Origin: an uncultured Porphyromonadaceae bacterium
GTDB lineage: Bacteria; Bacteroidota; Bacteroidia; Bacteroidales; Muribaculaceae
Direction of reading: 5' to 3'
NCBI GenBank assembly: GCA_937921035.1
Contig: CALEUL010000036.1
Location: 1 to 15,334 of the forward strand
Length of the DNA stretch: 15,334 nt
Part shown: positions 7,998 to 14,128 of the stretch, in pieces
How positions within the stretch are numbered: position 1 is the stretch's first letter
Layout: each line of letters opens with the position of its first letter
The notes under the pieces: model-generated
Seen by the model: the letters and a program-made list of their open reading frames with translations, nothing else
Database searches by the model: none
Told to the model about the DNA's origin: nothing
Made by a program: the position numbers and the translations under genes

Positions 7998-8507
7998 TTA
8001 AACGCTAAAAGTCCGCCTACACAAACGTTGAAGATGCGCTGAATAGGGTACGTGTATATCCGCATTTGCATATTTAACATAATCATGATTATAAAACAAA
8101 CGAACACACTATAACGATATCGAAAAAGCACGTCAAAAACTATAGAAACAATCATAACCATTAAGAACAAGCACAACTTACCACATCCTCAAAAGCAGGA
8201 TCTGATAAGAGGCAAGACGACTTATAATTTTATTGACAAGGAGCAGAACTCATTATAGCCTGAGCATCCGCAGCCATTTCGGAGAAAAAGAGAAAAAAAA
8301 GTGCTGTTGCTCTAAATCTTTAGAAAAAAAAGAACGGTGGAAAAGAGAATTATCTCAGGATAGACATAAAAACACATCAAAAAAGACAGCCTTTTTATGT
8401 ATAGTATTGGTGTTTTTAGCATATATTCAACAAATTACAACAACATTAGCCAAACATTTAATGCGACGAGAACGTTCCATTTACAAAGGAGTCCTATAAA
8501 TATCCAG

Positions 8508-8523
8508 AATATTGAATTCTCAG
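8508..8523 (+). repeat. 16-nt sequence repeated exactly inside the XRE regulator gene
   Basis: AATATTGAATTCTCAG occurs here in non-coding DNA and again at 9399-9414 within the regulator gene. A partial third copy (CAGAATATTGA, then TTCTCA) lies near 9470-9486 in the same gene. Homology does not extend clearly beyond the 16 nt, so this may be a chance match in AT-rich DNA or the trace of a small duplication. Confidence 0.4.
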
Positions 8524-8895
8524 GGCATTCCGTCGGCAAAGAGACAAGGTCGGAGGCAATGTGATTCAGCAAAATGAATTTGAGAAACAAAATGGCAAAC
8601 AAGACCTAAACACGACAGACACCCAATGTTAGATTTTAAACTCAAAAACGACAACAATTCAACATACGCAATTACAAACAGTAAACTACGAATTGTCAAA
8701 CCAGAAAGAAATTTCAATTTACGAGAGTAAAATCGCAGTTTGCAATTACAATTAAGCACTCCAAGAGATTATTTACACATACGCACGCAGATATCAGATA
8801 AGTGATTCACACTATTTAACAAGGCACACAATAGATTGAGACCCAGTATATTGCAAAGAATATCTACTGTAAAAGTTTAATTCTTGCGTTACAAG

Positions 8896-8917
8896 GAAGG
8901 TTCGAATTCGAACCTTC
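8896..8917. repeat. 22-bp perfect palindrome
   Basis: Each arm reads GAAGGTTCGAA towards a centre between 8906 and 8907, and the two 11-nt arms are perfectly complementary with no spacer. It sits in non-coding DNA about 240 bp upstream of the start of the XRE-type regulator. With no loop and no T run it is a poor intrinsic terminator; its symmetry fits a binding site for a dimeric protein better. The core GGTTCGAA recalls a tRNA T-arm, but no tRNA surrounds it. Confidence 0.6.
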
Positions 8918-9023
8918 GACACGTTTATAATATCATGGTGTTGTTGCGCAGATTACAAACAGTGATTAAAGAAACCCTTTAGAAATACGATCTTACGCTA
9001 ATTTATTGATCCGCAGGGCTGTT

Positions 9024-9136
9024 TATATTTGCAAACAATCTGAATTAACAATCAGCAACTCACTGATTAACATTCGCAAACTTAAATTTTGGAATATAAA
9101 TTTGCATTTCTCACTAATAGTTTTTACATTTGCAAA
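9024..9136 (+). promoter_or_regulatory. Upstream control region of the XRE regulator, repeated TTTGCAAA elements
   Basis: The 8-bp palindrome TTTGCAAA occurs at 9028-9035 and 9129-9136, each time overlapping a TAnnTTTG box (TATATTTG 9024-9031 and TACATTTG 9125-9132), so the 12-nt pattern TAYATTTGCAAA is duplicated about 100 bp apart. A related ATTCGCAAA lies at 9072-9080. An inverted repeat AATCAG/CTGATT (9050-9055 and 9063-9068) lies between. This could be autoregulation by the downstream regulator, or two tandem promoters. Confidence 0.4.
9101..9132 (+). promoter_or_regulatory. Promoter of the XRE-type regulator (TTTG-N20-TACATTTG)
   Basis: TTTG at 9101-9104 and TACATTTG at 9125-9132 match both elements of the Bacteroidota consensus with a 20-nt spacer. 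Transcription would start near 9138-9140, giving a leader of about 20 nt. This rules out the longer in-frame reading that begins upstream of the promoter. Confidence 0.75.
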
Positions 9137-9158
9137 GTCAAATTATCAAATTGGAACT

Positions 9159-9764
9159 ATGGACGAACCTGAAAAGAGCCCGATAATCGAAAGGCTAACT
9201 AAATTTATAATATCCAGCGGATTAACAAGTTCGCAATTTGCCGACAAAGCCGGCATCCCCCGCCCCAGCCTTTCGCAGATGCTCCACGGACGCAACAAGT
9301 CTTTGAATAATCAGGTTCTCGAGAAACTCAACGATGCATTTCCACAATTAAGCATCGAATGGCTGCTATTTGGTCGAGGAGAGATGCTGCAAATTCCAAA
9401 TATTGAATTCTCAGAGCCTCAAAACGGTACATTTTCAGACTCCACAGATTCATATATTACTAACAAGCAGAATATTGATTCTCAAAATGCAGCATTCAAA
9501 GATTTCGATAATAATGCATCAAATAGAGAACTGGATTTAACAGAAAGTAAAACAGAGCAGTTTTTTGGCAATTTCAACCTTTTTTCCACTCCCGGACAAT
9601 CAGCGCCCCCCAAAAAAGAAGAAACTGCACGAGAAACCGCCAGTGTAGCAGATATTATACACAAATCGGTAAGCGCTCAAGAATCATCAAAAAAGATCGC
9701 GTCTATAATAGTACTCTATACAGACAACAGCTTTGAAACATTCGTGCCTGCTACCGACAAATAA
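9159..9764 (+). CDS. XRE/Cro-type helix-turn-helix transcriptional regulator
   Basis: A 201-residue protein with an N-terminal XRE-type DNA-binding domain (about residues 8-65). The helix-turn-helix core is LTSSQFADKAGIPRPSLSQM (22-41), and IEWLLFGRGEML (66-77) is the motif that commonly closes this domain in Bacteroidota and phage-type regulators. A long polar, Asn/Ser-rich linker (about 80-165), probably disordered, includes a small internal echo (NIEFSEPQNGTF and NIDSQNAAF). The C terminus (178-197, KKIASIIVLYTDNSFETFVP) looks like a conserved beta-hairpin, perhaps for oligomerisation or ligand sensing. The ATG at 9159 is chosen because the promoter lies directly upstream; the open frame continues back to 9006 but would cross the promoter. 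The gene stands alone in a long intergenic region, and its targets are unknown. The palindrome at 8896-8917, the TTTGCAAA repeats and the downstream operon are candidates. Confidence 0.85.
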   Translation: MDEPEKSPIIERLTKFIISSGLTSSQFADKAGIPRPSLSQMLHGRNKSLNNQVLEKLNDAFPQLSIEWLLFGRGEMLQIPNIEFSEPQNGTFSDSTDSYITNKQNIDSQNAAFKDFDNNASNRELDLTESKTEQFFGNFNLFSTPGQSAPPKKEETARETASVADIIHKSVSAQESSKKIASIIVLYTDNSFETFVPATDK

Positions 9765-9849
9765 TTCTACTATAGGATTCGCCGACTCTCCGACGAAATA
9801 TTGTTGAGAATTTTATCCGTAAACGGGCTGTTTATTCAATTATTTATTT

Positions 9850-9857
9850 TACTTTTG
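9850..9857 (+). promoter_or_regulatory. Candidate promoter -7 box for the DUF3575-led operon
   Basis: TACTTTTG matches TAnnTTTG. No TTTG is present at the usual -33 distance, so it may be weak or need an activator. Transcription would start around 9863, at or just after the GTG that opens the reading frame, which makes the start codon of the next gene uncertain. Confidence 0.5.
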
Positions 9858-9861
9858 TGAT

Positions 9862-10455
9862 GTGTTCCGATTCTTGAATAATCGCCATGTTGCAAAAGCA
9901 TTGATCATGTTATGCACGTTTAACTTCTCCATGCAGACCAAGGCGGGAGAGGAAGAAGCTTCTCGGCGATACATGGCAATAAAGACTAACATAGCATACG
10001 ATGCTATCGCTGTTCCCAATGTTGATTTCAGCTGTAGCATATCGCAGCATTTCTCGTTCGACATCCCAGTAATATGGAGCTTCTGGAACTGGAAGAAGGA
10101 CCTTGGACTTAGGGTGCTCGGTACGCAGCCTCGCGTTTCGTACTGGTTCCGTAACCCAGGACGAGGTCATGCGGTCGGTATCGAAGCCAACATCATATTT
10201 TACAACCTACGCTGCGGCGACTATCGGTATCAGGATTTTGGACGCCCATTGACAGGCTTATCACTGAACTACACATATGGAGTGTATCTTTCCGAGAGAT
10301 GGCGAATAGATTTTTCTCTTTCAGTCGGCTACGCGAATACCAAATATAACCGTTATTACAACATTGACAATGGAGCACTGAAAGACCGTAAAACTCTCAA
10401 TTATTTCGGGCCAACTCAGGTGGGCGTTAACCTTTGTTATGTATTAGGAAAATGA
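9862..10455 (+). CDS. DUF3575 outer-membrane-like protein
   Basis: Up to 197 residues, matching the DUF3575 family of Bacteroidota: an opening block MAIKTNIAYDAIAVPNVDFS (about 38-57), a WSFWNWKKDLGLRVLGTQPRVSYWF segment, RGHAVGIEAN (about 103-112), and the closing FGPTQVGVNLCYVLGK. The alternating strand pattern suggests a small outer-membrane or periplasmic beta-barrel. Family members are often encoded beside Mfa2/FimB-like fimbrial lipoproteins, as here. The start is uncertain. GTG 9862 gives a basic, then hydrophobic N terminus that works as a signal peptide, but it coincides with the predicted transcription start. TTG 9874 or ATG 9907 (MLCTFNFSMQ) are alternatives that shorten the signal. 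The stop overlaps the next ATG as ATGA, so the two are probably translationally coupled. Confidence 0.78.
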   Translation: MFRFLNNRHVAKALIMLCTFNFSMQTKAGEEEASRRYMAIKTNIAYDAIAVPNVDFSCSISQHFSFDIPVIWSFWNWKKDLGLRVLGTQPRVSYWFRNPGRGHAVGIEANIIFYNLRCGDYRYQDFGRPLTGLSLNYTYGVYLSERWRIDFSLSVGYANTKYNRYYNIDNGALKDRKTLNYFGPTQVGVNLCYVLGK

Positions 10456-11474
10456 GCATGGCACGCACATATTTAGTTGCAACACTAATAATATTGACCA
10501 TGTTGTTGCCCGGATGTGTCCTTCATGAAGAACCATACCTAACGGAAGACGGAGAGCTTGGAATAGACCCAACCGACATTGCCATGCTGGTAAAAATCAA
10601 CCTCGATATAAACTTACCAGGAACTCGCGAAAATGTATCTCCTGAATCAGGACACGTACACAGGTTCATTGTTGAAGCTGTTGATGCCGCAGACAGGTCG
10701 GTTGTGCGTAGATGCGTTCTTTATGATTATGATATAAGCGCCACAACTTTCAGCCAGCAAGTATCCATGCGACTGCACGCCAGAAAGTACAACATCGTTA
10801 TCTGGAGCGATTATGTTTCTGACATAGATATCCAATCAGATTTGTTCTATGATACAAAGGATCTGTATCCGGTAAAATACAAGGGAGCATACACTGCATG
10901 CAACAATGCCAAAGATGCATTCACCGGCAATGCCGAGATAGACCTAAGACAATACTCCGACACGAAAGGCACAAGTGTCGATGTCGCCATAGACATGTTC
11001 CGCCCCATTGGCCGATATCAACTCATAGCGACAGATGTACAGTCGTTTCAACGCCGGCTCGCAAACGGCGGCGTGCAACCTGCTCAATTAAAAATGCGCT
11101 TACGGTACGTTGATTTCATTGCTTTGGGCTACAATTGCATCGATGGAATCCGCAAAGAACTCACCGCCGAAATTGAGTATTGTACTCCCCTCCCCGATTT
11201 ATCTGATTTTCAAGGCCAGGAACTCGAACTGGGGTTTGATTACTGTCTGTGTGCCGCTTCCGAAACCATTCCAACGGCTGCTTTTGTTGAAATATTGAAT
11301 CAAGCAGACGAAGTGCTTGCACGCGACTACATAATAATACCTGTACAACAGGGAATGAATGCAATAATCAGAGGCCGGTTCCTAACAGCCGCGATAGATG
11401 GCGGCATGACCATAGATCCGTCGTTCGACGGCGAAATCAATATTGATTTGGGCACTCTGACGCCGGAATCATGA
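10452..11474 (+). CDS. Mfa2/FimB-like (DUF6562-type) lipoprotein
   Basis: A 340-residue lipoprotein with a signal peptide ending in the lipobox LLPGC (lipidated Cys22). The body matches a Bacteroidota family related to the Mfa2/FimB anchor subunits of type V fimbriae and resembling DUF6562. Visible family features are the beta-strand ending YNIVIWSDYV (about 108-117), a short KDAFTGNAEI segment, the VAIDMFRPIGRYQLIATDV strand region (about 175-193), and LRYVDFIALGYNCIDG (about 214-229). Mfa2-like proteins anchor or cap fimbriae at the outer membrane. No fimbrillin (Mfa1/FimA-like) is encoded next to it, so the role could be an orphan surface lipoprotein. ATG 10452 is chosen over the upstream in-frame TTG at 10434 because it overlaps the DUF3575 stop and puts the lipobox at the usual distance. 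The assignment between DUF6562 and Mfa2 is from memory of family features. Confidence 0.72.
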   Translation: MSMARTYLVATLIILTMLLPGCVLHEEPYLTEDGELGIDPTDIAMLVKINLDINLPGTRENVSPESGHVHRFIVEAVDAADRSVVRRCVLYDYDISATTFSQQVSMRLHARKYNIVIWSDYVSDIDIQSDLFYDTKDLYPVKYKGAYTACNNAKDAFTGNAEIDLRQYSDTKGTSVDVAIDMFRPIGRYQLIATDVQSFQRRLANGGVQPAQLKMRLRYVDFIALGYNCIDGIRKELTAEIEYCTPLPDLSDFQGQELELGFDYCLCAASETIPTAAFVEILNQADEVLARDYIIIPVQQGMNAIIRGRFLTAAIDGGMTIDPSFDGEINIDLGTLTPES

Positions 11475-11514
11475 TTTTTCTGACCAAGAGGACCTTTGAC
11501 TGGCAAAAAATTCG

Positions 11515-11522
11515 TAAATTTG
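11515..11522 (+). promoter_or_regulatory. Candidate internal promoter for the transglutaminase-NlpC/P60-epimerase genes
   Basis: TAAATTTG matches TAnnTTTG and lies 20 nt before the ATG at 11543. A TTTG at 11495-11498 is present, but its spacing of 16 nt is shorter than the usual 19-21. If active, it would let the last three genes be expressed without the two upstream genes. Confidence 0.42.
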
Positions 11523-11542
11523 TAATAAATCTTTCAGAATCC

Positions 11543-12934
11543 ATGACAACGAAAAAAGCAATCATACTAATATTCGCCCTTGGAGTAGGCGCGGCCGGCG
11601 CTTATCTCATAAAGATTGAGGCAGACAAAATGTACAAACAGGCGGAAAGTCCGACCTGGCTGGAAACTGATTCTGCTACAGCTATACAAAAACGCATCGA
11701 GTCCGACTTCCATCTCTCACGCCAGCAGTTGCTTGATGCGATTAGAGAGAATCATCCTGAAGTAACCGATGCCGATATCGACCGTTTTATAGCGATGCGC
11801 TATGTGGAGGTTGATACGATCAACGGAGAACAGCGCTTCTTCCGCAAATCGCCCCGTAACATCAATCTTCTGAATCCGGATTATAACGGAGGAGTAAAAC
11901 CGCGCGGGGCATCGGCATCGCTTCAAAGAATCTCGTATGTGGATTCAGTGCTATCGTATTACAAAGGTACGAATCAACGCGGCCTAAGCCATCGTGTTAC
12001 TTACCGTTTCACGGTTGATGTTCCTGGCAACGATGTCATTTCCGACGATACTATCACCGTATGGATGCCTGTACCATTTGACAACGAAGAATGTTCGCGG
12101 CAGCGCGATGTGCGGATTCTCAATGCCGAACCGGCCGAATATGTACTTTCTGACGGCAAATCGGAGCACAACAGCATCTGTTTCCGCGTTCCAGCTCCCG
12201 CAGTAGGAGATACGGCACATTTTGAATATGTCGGTCAATTCGTAACTTCGGGAGCCTATAAAAGTCCTGATGAGATAGTAAAGTCTCTTAAGCCATACGA
12301 CAAAAACAGCCAGCTGTACAAGCGGTACACGGCTTTCGACAATCGTCATATCATCCGCATGGATTCTTTGGCAAGAAAAATCGTAGGAGACGAAAACAAT
12401 CCGTTCCTGTGCAGCGAAAAGGTTTACGACTATATAATAAAACACTATCCCTGGGCCGGCGCACGGGAATACAGTACAATCGACTGTATCCCTCAGTATG
12501 TTCTTGACGAAGGCCACGGCGACTGCGGTCAGGTTTCGTTGATGTACATTTCGCTGATGCGCACACTCGGGATACCCGCACGCTGGGAGAGCGGCTGGAT
12601 GCTGCACCCCGGAGAAATAAACCTGCACGATTGGGCCGAAGTGTACTTCGAAGGAGTGGGCTGGATGCCTGTTGATGTTTCTTTCGGACGATACAGCAAT
12701 TCAGGGAACGACGAAATCGAGCATTTTTACTCTCACGGTATGGATTCGCACAGACTTGCAGCCAACAAAAATGTAGGACAGCCATTCTTCCCCCCAAAAA
12801 AATTCGTTCGAAGCGAAACAGTCGATTTTCAGGTAGGCGAAGTCGAATGCCGCAAAGGCAACCTCTTCTACCCCGCATGGAACTACAATCTTGAAGTAAT
12901 AACATCAGAACCAATCGAAGAACCGTTACAATGA
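11543..12934 (+). CDS. Exported transglutaminase-like (cysteine protease fold) protein
   Basis: A 463-residue protein with an N-terminal membrane or signal segment (MTTKKAIILIFALGVGAAGA). A conserved alpha-helical block follows (about 50-105, HPEVTDADIDRFIAMRYVEV), then a beta-rich domain (about 148-235), and a transglutaminase-like core (about 275-385). The catalytic triad is visible as C328 in GHGDCGQVSLMY, H362 in LHDWAEVYF and D378 in WMPVDVSFG. Bacterial members usually act as peptidases or amidases on proteins or peptidoglycan rather than as cross-linkers. The gene overlaps the NlpC/P60 gene as ATGA, which ties it to cell-wall peptide processing; the substrate is inferred only from that context. 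An in-frame ATG at 11471 would overlap the stop of the previous gene as ATGA, but it would place 24 polar/basic residues before the signal segment, and a promoter-like box lies between. 11543 is therefore preferred. Confidence 0.85.
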   Translation: MTTKKAIILIFALGVGAAGAYLIKIEADKMYKQAESPTWLETDSATAIQKRIESDFHLSRQQLLDAIRENHPEVTDADIDRFIAMRYVEVDTINGEQRFFRKSPRNINLLNPDYNGGVKPRGASASLQRISYVDSVLSYYKGTNQRGLSHRVTYRFTVDVPGNDVISDDTITVWMPVPFDNEECSRQRDVRILNAEPAEYVLSDGKSEHNSICFRVPAPAVGDTAHFEYVGQFVTSGAYKSPDEIVKSLKPYDKNSQLYKRYTAFDNRHIIRMDSLARKIVGDENNPFLCSEKVYDYIIKHYPWAGAREYSTIDCIPQYVLDEGHGDCGQVSLMYISLMRTLGIPARWESGWMLHPGEINLHDWAEVYFEGVGWMPVDVSFGRYSNSGNDEIEHFYSHGMDSHRLAANKNVGQPFFPPKKFVRSETVDFQVGEVECRKGNLFYPAWNYNLEVITSEPIEEPLQ

Positions 12935-14112
12935 AACGACATTCCATACTTGTACTCTGTCTTATTGCAGCCGGATGGAGCGCCCTTGGGCAATCCTCTG
13001 TCAACGCGCTCAACAAAGCCAACGACATTATCGGCAACGTAAAAAACGACTATGCGCCCGACAAACGTCAGGCCGTATTCGAGGTGAAAGCCTTCAATAA
13101 CCCCGACGGTATGCTGGTTCTATCTGGCGCTGTAAGTGATTCGCTTGCTCGCAAGGCCGTAATAGAACGTATGAACATCGCCGATATCGATTTTGCCGAC
13201 AGTCTGTCAGTGCTTCCATACGACGACTGGGCTCAGGTCCGTCTTTCTGTTGCAAGCCTACGCACAGGAGGCGCACATGCTGCCGAAATGGCAACACAAG
13301 CTCTGATGGGCACACCACTGCGCGTTCTCCAGAAGGCTAAGGAGTGGTGGCGTGTGCAGTGCCCGGACGGTTATATCGCCTGGGTTCCAACATCGTCAGT
13401 GGTTTCCAAGACAGCCGATGAACTTAAAGACTGGCGAAACTCCAAACGATTTATAGTTACCAATCTCGATCAAGTGCGTGTATACAATTCCGCGACCGCT
13501 ACCAGTCCGCGAGATATTGTCAGCGATCTTGTCAACGGTTGCATTGTCAGAATCCCGGCAACGACACCCCATGTTGAGAATGGCCGTCTTGAAATAGAGT
13601 TGCCCGACGGTCGTTCTGGCTATGTGAGCTCACAAGCTCTTAAACCGATAGAAGAATGGGCTGCACAAAATTTCAATCCCGACAAAATACTCGATACCGC
13701 ATATTCGCTCGAAGGCACACCATATCTGTGGGGCGGAACTTCCACAAAATCTTTGGACTGCTCTGGTCTGGCCAAAGTGAGCTATTTCGCCAACGGCATA
13801 ATCCTTATGCGCGATGCCTCGCAGCAGGCCCAGACCGGTACGCGTATCGAAGCCAAAGACTGGCGCCGTTGCCACGCCGGCGATCTTCTTTTCTTCGGTA
13901 ATGCAAAAACCGGCAAAGTTACACATGTCGCTATCTACGATCACGCAGGCAACTATGTACACTCATCCGGACGTGTAAAAAGAAACAGCGTGGATCCCGA
14001 ATCCGAAAGCTATCTTACCACGCCATTTCTCCACGCTGTGCGCATCAATGGGATGGAAGAAACCGAAGGCATAACACGTGCCCGAAATCATCCCTGGTAT
14101 TTTAACAGATAA
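12931..14112 (+). CDS. Secreted NlpC/P60 (C40) gamma-D-glutamyl-L-diamino acid endopeptidase with SH3-like repeats
   Basis: A 393-residue protein with a Sec signal peptide (about 1-20, ending ALG-Q). Two bacterial SH3-like modules follow (about 105-160, with WWRVQCPDGYIAWVPTSSV, and about 175-240, with DGRSGYVSSQAL). The C-terminal NlpC/P60 catalytic domain (about 250-380) shows C277 in SLDCSGLAKVSYF, H332 in VTHVAIYDH and H344 in YVHSSGRV as the Cys-His-His triad, after GTPYLWGG. Relatives of this build (YkfC-like) cut the gamma-D-Glu-diaminopimelate bond of muropeptides carrying a free N-terminal L-Ala, releasing L-Ala-D-Glu. That product is the substrate of the epimerase encoded next. ATGA overlap with the transglutaminase gene and a 16-nt gap to the epimerase support a single operon. 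Periplasmic location is inferred from the signal peptide. Confidence 0.92.
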   Translation: MKRHSILVLCLIAAGWSALGQSSVNALNKANDIIGNVKNDYAPDKRQAVFEVKAFNNPDGMLVLSGAVSDSLARKAVIERMNIADIDFADSLSVLPYDDWAQVRLSVASLRTGGAHAAEMATQALMGTPLRVLQKAKEWWRVQCPDGYIAWVPTSSVVSKTADELKDWRNSKRFIVTNLDQVRVYNSATATSPRDIVSDLVNGCIVRIPATTPHVENGRLEIELPDGRSGYVSSQALKPIEEWAAQNFNPDKILDTAYSLEGTPYLWGGTSTKSLDCSGLAKVSYFANGIILMRDASQQAQTGTRIEAKDWRRCHAGDLLFFGNAKTGKVTHVAIYDHAGNYVHSSGRVKRNSVDPESESYLTTPFLHAVRINGMEETEGITRARNHPWYFNR

Positions 14113-14128
14113 TTATAACCACTATTAT

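Larger units (their letters stand above)
7998..9023. other. Gene-poor, A-rich intergenic stretch (about 1.0 kb)
   Basis: No convincing gene is visible on either strand. The open frames here start at TTG or GTG, have low-complexity or transmembrane-like translations and lack promoters. Composition is unusual: in three sampled 60-base lines (8101, 8581 and 8641) the plus strand has 31, 29 and 30 A but only 9, 10 and 11 T. The stretch holds a 14-bp palindrome, ATAATCATGATTAT (8079-8092), the inverted repeat TCTAAA-TC-TTTAGA (8311-8324), a weak stem-loop ATCCT/AGGAT (8185-8201) and the 22-bp palindrome listed separately. It may be an untranslated transcript, a regulatory region or decayed DNA. 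Confidence 0.6.

Noticed and set aside
7994..8176. A 60-residue hydrophobic minus-strand frame.
   Set aside because: TTG start and hydrophobicity that simply reflects A-rich DNA read on the opposite strand; no promoter box is found.
8233..8499. An 88-residue plus-strand frame with lysine- and cysteine-rich and transmembrane-like segments.
   Set aside because: It starts with TTG, has no in-frame ATG until near the end, no promoter, and its composition follows the A-rich background.
8520..8759. A 79-residue minus-strand frame beginning with GTG.
   Set aside because: No promoter, no family resemblance, and the region behaves as non-coding on both strands.
8891..8920. A tRNA fragment or tRNA-type attachment site, suggested by GGTTCGAA.
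   Set aside because: No acceptor, D or anticodon arms can be built around it, and the T-arm resemblance is explained by the perfect palindrome.
9006..9158. An N-terminal extension of the XRE regulator from an upstream TTG start.
   Set aside because: A near-consensus promoter lies inside the extension, and the ATG at 9159 starts directly before the DNA-binding domain.
9016..9836. An 11-nt repeat GGGCTGTTTAT at 9016 and 9826, before two different genes.
   Set aside because: Exact repeats of this length are expected many times by chance in a window of this size.
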